From: Ferruginibacter paludis
Lineage (GTDB): Bacteria; Bacteroidota; Bacteroidia; Chitinophagales; Chitinophagaceae
Reading direction: 5' to 3'
NCBI RefSeq assembly: GCF_030409685.1
Contig: NZ_JAUFQJ010000008.1
Span: 310,001 to 374,000 of the forward strand
DNA length: 64,000 nt
The notes beneath the pieces were generated by a model. That model did not search any database, was not told the origin of the DNA, and saw nothing but the letters and a program-made list of their open reading frames with translations. Position 1 is the first letter of the stretch; each line of letters begins with the position of its first letter. Below, one piece after another: positions 27,711 through 36,095 of the stretch. The position numbers and the translations under genes were made by a program.

Positions 27711-30700
27711 CAATTCTGTTTATAAAAAATTAATTCGCTACCTGCAATTCCAATTACAATATATTGCTCTTTGCCAACCGTTATCGCTTCGGCTGATTTT
27801 ACATCACCCTTTACAGAAAATCCAGAGACTGGTTGAGGGATATATTCAAAATTCCCTTTACCATCACCTTCTAGTAAGCAACCGTAATTGGCATCAATAC
27901 TTCCTATCTTTAACCGGTTATCTGCGTGATTGCCCAGTAACAACAAATCAATTTTCCCGTCGTGTGTAAAATCCTTTGCCAATATTTTTGTTACAACTGA
28001 AAACTGTGCCTGCAATGGTAATAACGATTTCACGAATTTGCCGCCCCGGTTTAAAAAACACACTGTCCTTTCCTCACTGGCTGTAAGCACGGATGCTTTG
28101 GCAAGTTCGTCGGGGGTAAAAATTTCTTTCATACCCGCATCTGCATAATTTTTATAAGATGAAAATTTTCGGCGCATTGGGTAGATCTGTTCATTCAATT
28201 CATCCCTGCTTACAAAAGGATAGCTTTTGCCCTGCACATAGCAATTAAAAAACGGATCGATAGAACCGTTGCCATCAAAGTCCGCATAATACATTTCCGC
28301 AGGCTCTTTTTCTGATATCTTGAAAGGCGAATTTAAGCCCAGGTTACCGGCAATTAGATCTTCGTTGCCGTCGCCATCCACGTCAGCTATATTTAAAGTA
28401 AACCAAAAACCATTGGTCGGTTCAGAAAAATATTCACCGGTTTTATCAGCGAAGCCAGAAGTGGTATTGATAAATATTTTTATTGGCATCAGCTCACCAC
28501 AGAGTACCAAATCTTTTCTTCCATCTTTATTAATATCAATCCATTGCGCATCTGTAACCATGCCAATATTTGAAAATGGCATATCTGCAACTGTAAATTT
28601 TCCTTTGCCATCATTGATTAACAGGTAACTTTTTGGAGCCAGCGGATATTTACCCGGTATAATGCGTCCGCCAACAAACAAATCCAGATCACCGTCTCCA
28701 TCGATATCACAAGGCCGTACGCAGGATTTGCTGCTGGCACTTACATCCGGCAATGCTTCTTCTGATAAACTGAAATTTCCTTTACCATCATTGAGGTACA
28801 ATTCATCCTGCAGCGAATGCGTATTGGCTTCCCACAGACTATAGCCACCTTTGGCAATGTATAAATCAGGAAACCCATCCCCGTTGGCATCAAAAAACAC
28901 GGCTGCCGCAACAGTACATTCATTTTCATTGCCGCCCGAAAATCCTTCCTGCGCAACAAAATGGCCATCCCGCTGCTGGATATATATTTTTGCAGCCTGG
29001 GTATTATCTCCACTGATAAACATATCTTCAAGCCCATCTTTATTTACATCTGCCCTGGCAATTACAGGCCCCGTTTTTGAATACATAAACAGCATTAACA
29101 ATTGCCGCTTAAAATCATTTTGATTACTCACCTCACTTTTATAATCCAGCAAAGCGGATGACTTTGTGAACAGGGGCTTAACTGCATTTTCAGGTGCAGT
29201 TTTCACCGGCTGGGGCACATCTTTTTGTTGAATAATTATTTTTTGATTAACGGTGAGGTTTGCCGTTAGCTGTGTACTGCCATCGGGCCATATAATTTTT
29301 AGTGAGTCAATATTTTTTTGTGTCCCCAAACCAAAATTAAGTACGGTAGATATGCATGATAAGTATCCCCTGTTTGGATTCACTTCCTGGTATTGCATGT
29401 TGCCATTGGTATATAAATAAACCTTGGCGCCAATTGCATTTGTATTGCCTGCCCTGCCGGATAATTTTACTGCCACATAGTTACCGGCATCCTGTTCCCT
29501 GCTTTGATTTTTATACACAGATGCCACTTCATTGATATTGTTTATCACCAAATCAAGATCGCCATCGTTATCAAGGTCGGCGTATACGGCACCACTTGAT
29601 ATGCCAGGTGTACTCAGCCCCCAGTCAATCTGCTTATTACTGAAAGTGAGGTCGTGGTTATTTTTAAAAATGTAATTCGGCAAAGTAGTAGATGGCATTG
29701 CTTTTACCAAATCCATCAATAAAGCAGGTTCCCTGTCAACAGCTTTTTTTACTTTATAATCTCCCCAATACCTTAAAAAATCTTTGTTGGTATAATCCCG
29801 CAGGTACCCGTTGCTTATAAATAAATCTTTGAATCCATCATTGTCAAAATCAGCAAACAGAGGACACCAACTCCAGTCCGTAGCAGATACGCCGGCCAGG
29901 CGGCCAATCTCACTGAATGTACCATCGCCATTATTCAACTGCAGCATATTGCGCATATACTGCTTGTATAAATCCTGGCTCTGCATCAATGCGAACGATT
30001 CATAATTTTCCTGTAGCTGTAGTAATTTCTGGCGCCTGTTATCTTCCGGTAACATATCAAGCGACATAATATCCGGCAGGCCATCATTGTTAAAATCCGC
30101 AATATCTACTCCCATTGAAAATTGAGACAAGTGCCGCAACCTTTGCTGCGACTGATCCGTAAAGGTTCCATCATGGTTATTTATATATAAATAATCAGGC
30201 TCGTTGTAATCGTTGCTAACATAAATATCCTGCCAGCCATCTTTATTTACATCTGCGATGGCAATGCCCAATCCAAACGTCATCGGGTTTTGCCGAATAC
30301 CAGCTCTTACAGAAACATCTGTAAAATGGTTACCGTTATTCTCATATAATTTATCACCTGCCAGTTCATCAATATCATTTCTGAATTTGGCAAATTCCAT
30401 ATTGTCAATTTTTTTGGTGCTGTGGTTCAGCAAAAACATATCCAGGTCGCCGTCATTATCATAGTCAAAAAAAGCAGCCTGCGTACTATAACTTTTGTCA
30501 TCTAATCCATAAGCTTTCGCCTCTTCTGTAAATTTTAAATTTCCCTTATTGATGAAGAGTTGGTTTCTTCTCAGTTCCTCCCCCACTTTGCCAGAATAAC
30601 ATACATAAATATCCATTAACCCGTCTCCGTTTACATCAGCCATCGTAACGCCTGTTTTCCATCCCCCGGCGCGGCCGGGTAATTCGCTACAGGCATCTTT

Positions 30701-30994
30701 GGTGATGTCTTTAAATTGCATATTACCCAGGTTAAGGTATAATTTATTGGCCTTCATATTGCCTGTAAAAAATAGATCGGGCAGCCCGTCATTGTTAATA
30801 TCACCAACAGCCACACCCCCGCCATTATAAAAATATTCGTATGATAATACATTCAGGCTTTCCGATTCGCTGATATCGTTGCTGAAGTGTATATTGGTTT
30901 GGCCGGGAGGCAACAGTTGAAAAAGCTTTTGCTGTGCAATAGCCGGTATGGCAAATAATAATAATAAGGTTGCAGTAGTAATATTAAATCTCAT
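27710..30994 (-). CDS. FG-GAP/VCBS repeat protein with ASPIC/UnbV domain (module B)
   Basis: 1094 residues with a cleavable signal peptide (AIPAIAQQ) instead of the lipobox seen in the module A copy. Layout is otherwise the same: N-terminal FG-GAP block, central ASPIC/UnbV domain (about 515-580, NAIGAKVYLY...LNFGLG...LKIIWPDG), C-terminal FG-GAP block, and 14 Asp-rich calcium loops in the same order (DINNDGLPD, DVNGDGLMD, DYDNDGDLD, ... DFTHDGKID). It is translationally coupled to the haloperoxidase-like gene. It lies 238 bp behind susD of module B, beyond a terminator. Molecular function unknown. Confidence 0.85.
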   Translation of the reverse strand: MRFNITTATLLLLFAIPAIAQQKLFQLLPPGQTNIHFSNDISESESLNVLSYEYFYNGGGVAVGDINNDGLPDLFFTGNMKANKLYLNLGNMQFKDITKDACSELPGRAGGWKTGVTMADVNGDGLMDIYVCYSGKVGEELRRNQLFINKGNLKFTEEAKAYGLDDKSYSTQAAFFDYDNDGDLDMFLLNHSTKKIDNMEFAKFRNDIDELAGDKLYENNGNHFTDVSVRAGIRQNPMTFGLGIAIADVNKDGWQDIYVSNDYNEPDYLYINNHDGTFTDQSQQRLRHLSQFSMGVDIADFNNDGLPDIMSLDMLPEDNRRQKLLQLQENYESFALMQSQDLYKQYMRNMLQLNNGDGTFSEIGRLAGVSATDWSWCPLFADFDNDGFKDLFISNGYLRDYTNKDFLRYWGDYKVKKAVDREPALLMDLVKAMPSTTLPNYIFKNNHDLTFSNKQIDWGLSTPGISSGAVYADLDNDGDLDLVINNINEVASVYKNQSREQDAGNYVAVKLSGRAGNTNAIGAKVYLYTNGNMQYQEVNPNRGYLSCISTVLNFGLGTQKNIDSLKIIWPDGSTQLTANLTVNQKIIIQQKDVPQPVKTAPENAVKPLFTKSSALLDYKSEVSNQNDFKRQLLMLFMYSKTGPVIARADVNKDGLEDMFISGDNTQAAKIYIQQRDGHFVAQEGFSGGNENECTVAAAVFFDANGDGFPDLYIAKGGYSLWEANTHSLQDELYLNDGKGNFSLSEEALPDVSASSKSCVRPCDIDGDGDLDLFVGGRIIPGKYPLAPKSYLLINDGKGKFTVADMPFSNIGMVTDAQWIDINKDGRKDLVLCGELMPIKIFINTTSGFADKTGEYFSEPTNGFWFTLNIADVDGDGNEDLIAGNLGLNSPFKISEKEPAEMYYADFDGNGSIDPFFNCYVQGKSYPFVSRDELNEQIYPMRRKFSSYKNYADAGMKEIFTPDELAKASVLTASEERTVCFLNRGGKFVKSLLPLQAQFSVVTKILAKDFTHDGKIDLLLLGNHADNRLKIGSIDANYGCLLEGDGKGNFEYIPQPVSGFSVKGDVKSAEAITVGKEQYIVIGIAGSELIFYKQN

Positions 30995-31140
30995 ACCTAA
31001 AGTTATTCTAAAGAAAGATTTATTGCCAGGATGCGCATAAATTAGTTGATAAAGTTTGCTTAATTTTTATGACTGCTGTATCGGGGCTTCAATTGTACAA
31101 CCACCAGAAAATCATTTAAATTTTAAGAGCAGTGCTTCCA

Positions 31141-31183
31141 TAAAAAATTAAACCACAAGACCATCAAAGTGATGGCCCTGTGG
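31141..31183 (-). terminator. Terminator between susD and the FG-GAP gene, module B
   Basis: On the minus strand 31183-31171 pairs with 31165-31153 across 13 positions, two as G-U, with a 5-base loop, then a U-rich run (31152-31141). The wobble pairs would be mismatches on the plus strand, so it acts on susC-susD transcripts. Module A has an equivalent element. Confidence 0.7.
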
Positions 31184-31232
31184 CGTTAATTTGACCTACT
31201 AAAACTGTCTTTATTTTGATTGAATAAAATAC

Positions 31233-32840
31233 TTATTTATCCCACCAAACACGTCCGGCATAAGTATCACCACCTGACAATCCGGTTACGGCTGACTTGT
31301 AGTTTGCAGGATTATTAGAAGCTTCACTTGTTGGATAGGCTTGTCTTCTTGGAATAGTACCACCTGTAAAATTACCGGCATAATTTACCGGTGTTAAAAC
31401 AGGATAGCCAGATCTTCTCCAGTTGCTCCATGCTTCATCAAAATCAAAGATGGTGCCTGCAAGCACCCAGTATTGGGTGTTGATTTGCTTTAAGGAATTT
31501 TCAACAGAAGACACGTCCAGCGGGTTTGCTGCAGCGTAAGTTGTTGCAGTGCCGGCAGCGATAGCGCCTTTTGCATTAATCTGACCATAAGTCTGGATAG
31601 CAGCAGCTAAACCGTTTGCATAGTGAGCAGCAGCTGTTGCGCCTACATTCCATCCCCTTACAGCAGCTTCAGCTAATAAAAATTCTGTCTGTGCATAGGT
31701 TAAAACGAAAGTAGGTGCATTCAAATCCAAGTATACAGCAGTGGTGGGACGTGAATACCCGCCAGTAACATTGAGATCATCTCCTGTTCCGGTAGCTCCG
31801 GGAAAACCAGGTGCATGTGTAATGTCAGTTGCGCCACCATTTTGATCGTAGCCATTAGGCATACCTTGCTGTAAAGCTGGAGTTGAAACGCCTGCAAGAC
31901 TCTCATTGGCAGCATTGGCTTTACCTGGCATTGGCACCTCTGAAATCACTCCCAATCTTGGATCAGCAGTTGATTTTAAATAATCAACCAGCACTTTACC
32001 CCACTTAACTTCAGAATAATCTTCTGCAGTTGTCAGGGAACGCGAGTTGGCGTTGCTAAAACCATGAGAGTTGTCAAATACAACATAAGCATTATCTGCA
32101 TTGCTTGCAAAAACGCCGCCGGCATACGCTTTTTCAGCATACTTCTGTGCCGTAGCTGGATCCACTTTGGTTAAGCGCATAGCCATGCGCAGCATCAAAG
32201 AATATCCAAATTTTTTCCATTGTGCAATATTGCCTTTGTAGGGAAATACGTCATTTGTTGGAATAGCTTTGGCTGCATCCAGTGTAGGTAAAACACTGTC
32301 CAGTTTGGCAAACATCAGGTTGTAAACATCCTGTTGCTTGTCATACACTGGTTGAGAAATACCGGACTTTGCGCTAAGTGCCTGTGAGTAGGGCACGTCA
32401 CCGTAAACATCCGTTACAGCTTCAACATTCAGTACTTCGCAGATAACGGAAATACCACTTACATTACTTAATTCAGGTTTGTCTTTGGTTAAGTTCTGTA
32501 TCTCACGCAGATAGCTGGCAGATCTGTAGCCGGCATCCCAGGTACGTCCCTGGTAGTTTAAGAAACTGCCTCCCTGCACGTATTTATCACCGCCGCTATA
32601 ATAGCCCGGGTAAATGGCCGAAGCAAAAGTTTGTGTCCACATACTTTGAAAAAGTATCGGCCCGTTGTAGCCGGAAATTGCGTCTACATATCCTAATTGC
32701 CCTGATGGCAATAACAGGTTAGCATCGAAATTAGCTGCCGAAGCCTTGGTAGGATCGGTATTGACATCATCGAAGTTTTTTGTACAGCTCGTTATAAAAA
32801 CGGCTGCAAAAAGACCCATATTTAAAATAGTTTTTTTCAT
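31233..32840 (-). CDS. SusD/RagB-family outer-membrane lipoprotein (module B)
   Basis: 535 residues with a lipobox (ITSC, Cys19) and the SusD-like_2 opening KNFDDVNTDPTK. It has the conserved C-terminal FDEAWSNWRRSGYP and IPRRQAYPTSE segments. It pairs with the SusC directly upstream (6 bp gap). Sequence similarity to the module A SusD is evident in these motifs but moderate elsewhere, so the ligands may differ. Confidence 0.9.
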   Translation of the reverse strand: MKKTILNMGLFAAVFITSCTKNFDDVNTDPTKASAANFDANLLLPSGQLGYVDAISGYNGPILFQSMWTQTFASAIYPGYYSGGDKYVQGGSFLNYQGRTWDAGYRSASYLREIQNLTKDKPELSNVSGISVICEVLNVEAVTDVYGDVPYSQALSAKSGISQPVYDKQQDVYNLMFAKLDSVLPTLDAAKAIPTNDVFPYKGNIAQWKKFGYSLMLRMAMRLTKVDPATAQKYAEKAYAGGVFASNADNAYVVFDNSHGFSNANSRSLTTAEDYSEVKWGKVLVDYLKSTADPRLGVISEVPMPGKANAANESLAGVSTPALQQGMPNGYDQNGGATDITHAPGFPGATGTGDDLNVTGGYSRPTTAVYLDLNAPTFVLTYAQTEFLLAEAAVRGWNVGATAAAHYANGLAAAIQTYGQINAKGAIAAGTATTYAAANPLDVSSVENSLKQINTQYWVLAGTIFDFDEAWSNWRRSGYPVLTPVNYAGNFTGGTIPRRQAYPTSEASNNPANYKSAVTGLSGGDTYAGRVWWDK

Positions 32841-32846
32841 GTCTGG

Positions 32847-35800
32847 TTATTTTTTGAATTTGAAATTAGCATTGATACCAAAAGACCTGGTTGAAGGAAG
32901 ACTGGTACCTTCAATACCTGCATAGCGGATAGTTGAAGAGAAGCCCGCTTCCGGATCAATGTTATCTGTATTCTTAAGGAAAGTGAAAAGATTACGTGCA
33001 ACAAAAGAAATCTGGATAGAACTAAATAAAGGTAATCCTGCCAATGCTTTTTCAGAAATAGTATAACCAAGTGTAACCTGGCGTAACTTAATATAATCAC
33101 CATTTAATACGTTGCCTCTTGAAATTTGCGCTAACCTTTGATAGTACGATTCTGCAGTTGCGGTAACACCGTTGGCTGTTCCGTCGGCCAATACACCGTT
33201 AACCTTAATACCTGTTTCCCTTCCAACCAAAGTTGCTTTATCCAAGCCCCTTACCAGGGCATAGTTTTTAGTCGCAGACAGTACTTTGTTACCATAATTG
33301 TAGTCAATTAAAAATGATAAATCAAAGTTTTTGTAATTGAAATCATTTTTAAAACCACCGTACAAATTAGGTAAAACTGATCCCATTGCTATAAGGCCTC
33401 CCTGTACCGGTAAGCCACTTCCGTCAACAACAATTTGTCCTTTGTCGTTATAAGTGTAATCATGAGCCATTACCTGTGGTCCGCCCAAACCTATCACATA
33501 AGCTGTATTTGCATTCAAAGGTCTGTATGTTCCCAAACCAAGCTGGTTGCCCGCTGCATCTGTTTTCAGTACCTTATTGCTAACAGAGGTAAGGTTAAAG
33601 CTTGCATTCCAGTTAAAATTCTTTTGCTTAACAATATTGCCAGTCACCATCACTTCAAGCCCTTTAGTTTGGATGCTACCATTTGAAATTACTGAACCAG
33701 AATATCCGGTTGCCCAGCTAAGGTTGGCATTCATAATTTCATTAGATGATTTACGGTTAAAATAAGCAATATCAAATCCCAAGCGGTTGCTAAGGAACTT
33801 CAATTCTGTACCAACTTCAAATTCTGTAAGGGTATATGGTTTCAGGAACAGGTTAGGAAGTGTTCCGTCGAAACTTCCTGTAGAAGTGCCATTGATTGCT
33901 CCACCAACATTATAATAAACAGCAGTTTGGTAAGGCGTAGCTGGTTCTCCACTGGTTTTTGCATAAGAAGCACGCAGTTTACCAAAGCTAAGTTTAGGTA
34001 CATCTATTAACTGTGAGAATATTAAGCTGGCAGACACAGACGGCGTAAATATATTGCGGTCGCCTTTTGGAATACCTGAGTTATATAGTGTAGAGAAGGC
34101 ATCATATCTGCCTGTAGTACCGATGCTAAAGAATGTTTTATAGCTAAAGTCCATAGAATAAAATCCTGAATGTACTTTTCTTTCATTGTAGCTATATCCT
34201 CTTCCGTAATTTAATACGTTACCTGGAGTATACAATCCTGGTAACACAAATGGTCCGCCATTGATATTTAAACCTTCACTTTTGTTAGTTCTTGCATTGG
34301 CACCCAACGTAGCGTCCAAGTTGATATCACTTGTAATTTTGTGGGTAACTCCTATCAATGCATCCAGGTTTAATTCAGATGTTTGCGAGGTGGAAAGACC
34401 AATGCCCCCTGACTGACCTGCGGAGTTATAAGAATAGTCAGTACCTGATGGAGTAACACCCAACACTCGGTCGTCTTCATTATCATACCCGATGCGGCTC
34501 ATAGCATACAACCAACTTGTAAAATTGTATTTTGCAGAAACTGCGGTGATCAGTCTTTTACGGCTTACGTCGTTGATCCATTTGTTCACTGCAAAATAAG
34601 GATTGGTTACATAGTTATCATCGCTGAATACAATTTCCCTTCCATTGGCATCATAACCGGGAGACAAGATTGATTCTTTAATATTGGGAGCCAGGAACAA
34701 ACCGTTGTTTGGGTTACCAGGACCGTCACTTAATTGCGGAGGATTTTTTGCAAGCTGATCGATGTAATTAGCCATTACTGTGACAGACAATTTATCAGTT
34801 ACTTTCTGATCCATACTGAAGTTTATTGTCTTTCTGTCAAGGCCACTGCCCCTTACAATTGCAGTATTACTAAGGTTAGATGCAGACAAACGATAAGTGC
34901 CTTTGTCACCACCACCGTTTACAGAAACTGTGTTGGTAAAAGATGGTCCCCATCTGTAGAAATCAGCAATGTTATTTTTGTAAGGAGAGTATGCGTAGTT
35001 TTTACCGTCAAGGCCAATCACCTGCGATCCGTCCATTTTAGCACCCCATGCAAAACGTGCTGTAGATTGTGCAGAACTGGCGCTGGACGGTTTCAAACCG
35101 CCTGTTCCCTGTCCGTATACATATTGATAATCGGTGCTGTTGATTGCTTTTTCAGCAACGTAGTTGGCATTGTATTCAATGTTAGCGGTTCCTTTTTTAC
35201 CAGTTTTGGTAGTAATTAAAATTACACCATTAGCGGCCCTTGATCCATATAAGGCAGAAGCAGCAAGACCTTTCAACACGGTCATGCTTTCTATATCATC
35301 CGGGTTTATATTTCCGATACCGTCACCGTTATCAGAACCACCCCATTCACCTGCGCTACCACGCTGGCTATTATCCATCGGTACTCCGTTGATCACAAAC
35401 AAGGGAGCGCCGCCACCTGTGATACTTGAAATACCTCTCAATAGAATACGGGCAGAACCCCCAGGACCACCATTGGTTCCATGAACATTTAAACCGGCAA
35501 CCTGTCCTGCTAACCCCAGTGCCACGTTGTTTTCCCTTGCTTTGGACATCTGGTCGCCACCAACTGTAGATACAGCATACCCTACTTTCCTTGTCTGTTT
35601 GCTGATACCCAAGGCAGTTACCACTACTTCGGACATGTCTGCAGAAGCCTGGTCCAATGCAACTGTAATATTGCTTTTGTCACCTTCCACCAAAATGGTT
35701 TTAGTAACATAGCCAACAGAAGTAACCTCCAGGGAAATATTACCGGCAGGAACAGTGAGTGAAAAAGAACCATCAGGACCAGCAGCGGTCTTGGCAGTTT

Positions 35801-35939
35801 TGCCTTTTACACCAATTGTGGCAGCCGGTAAGCCGCTGCCAGATTTAGAATCTGTAACAGTACCGGTTAGTTGCCGGCTTTGTGCCATCACTACTGAACT
35901 TAGCAGTAGCAAGGCGGTTAAAATGCGTAATTTTCTCAT
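32847..35939 (-). CDS. SusC/RagA-family TonB-linked outer-membrane transporter (module B)
   Basis: 1030 residues: signal peptide (cleavage about residue 19), carboxypeptidase-like domain (about 21-105), VVVTALGIS linker, plug with LRGISSITGGGAPLFVINGVPM, and a barrel ending in NANFKFKK. Its upstream neighbour on the same strand is the NagB-PIG-L gene (156 bp gap), so this pair may serve the glycan cluster at 36-54 kb as well as its own ASPIC/haloperoxidase genes. An 18-bp imperfect palindrome lies about 110 bp upstream, near the position of the module A operators. Confidence 0.93.
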   Translation of the reverse strand: MRKLRILTALLLLSSVVMAQSRQLTGTVTDSKSGSGLPAATIGVKGKTAKTAAGPDGSFSLTVPAGNISLEVTSVGYVTKTILVEGDKSNITVALDQASADMSEVVVTALGISKQTRKVGYAVSTVGGDQMSKARENNVALGLAGQVAGLNVHGTNGGPGGSARILLRGISSITGGGAPLFVINGVPMDNSQRGSAGEWGGSDNGDGIGNINPDDIESMTVLKGLAASALYGSRAANGVILITTKTGKKGTANIEYNANYVAEKAINSTDYQYVYGQGTGGLKPSSASSAQSTARFAWGAKMDGSQVIGLDGKNYAYSPYKNNIADFYRWGPSFTNTVSVNGGGDKGTYRLSASNLSNTAIVRGSGLDRKTINFSMDQKVTDKLSVTVMANYIDQLAKNPPQLSDGPGNPNNGLFLAPNIKESILSPGYDANGREIVFSDDNYVTNPYFAVNKWINDVSRKRLITAVSAKYNFTSWLYAMSRIGYDNEDDRVLGVTPSGTDYSYNSAGQSGGIGLSTSQTSELNLDALIGVTHKITSDINLDATLGANARTNKSEGLNINGGPFVLPGLYTPGNVLNYGRGYSYNERKVHSGFYSMDFSYKTFFSIGTTGRYDAFSTLYNSGIPKGDRNIFTPSVSASLIFSQLIDVPKLSFGKLRASYAKTSGEPATPYQTAVYYNVGGAINGTSTGSFDGTLPNLFLKPYTLTEFEVGTELKFLSNRLGFDIAYFNRKSSNEIMNANLSWATGYSGSVISNGSIQTKGLEVMVTGNIVKQKNFNWNASFNLTSVSNKVLKTDAAGNQLGLGTYRPLNANTAYVIGLGGPQVMAHDYTYNDKGQIVVDGSGLPVQGGLIAMGSVLPNLYGGFKNDFNYKNFDLSFLIDYNYGNKVLSATKNYALVRGLDKATLVGRETGIKVNGVLADGTANGVTATAESYYQRLAQISRGNVLNGDYIKLRQVTLGYTISEKALAGLPLFSSIQISFVARNLFTFLKNTDNIDPEAGFSSTIRYAGIEGTSLPSTRSFGINANFKFKK

Positions 35940-36040
35940 TACAATTTTAGTTTTTGGTTAATAAAAAAATCCCTTCATCAAACGGGAACTATACAAAAGA
36001 AGTTGAACTATCCAGTTTTAGTTGCTATTACTACATGATG

Positions 36041-36058
36041 CTTTTTAACGTTAGAAGG
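36041..36058. promoter_or_regulatory. Possible operator upstream of susC (module B)
   Basis: An imperfect 18-bp palindrome with a perfect TAACGTTA core at 36046-36053; 14 of 18 positions are symmetric. The distance to susC is similar to that of operator 1 in module A, but the half-site differs. Confidence 0.3.
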
Positions 36059-36095
36059 CTGCTTGCGCTGGCAAATGTTTTATGTGATTGGTTTG

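Noticed and set aside
17907..30994. FG-GAP/VCBS arrays as a possible DNA repeat or CRISPR-like array
   Set aside because: The periodicity is at protein level only (Asp-rich calcium loops); spacing and bases vary and there are no identical DNA repeats.
34734..35219. 161-codon plus-strand open frame opposite susC module B
   Set aside because: It is antisense to a strongly conserved SusC plug region; the product has no motifs and mirrors the codon pattern of susC.
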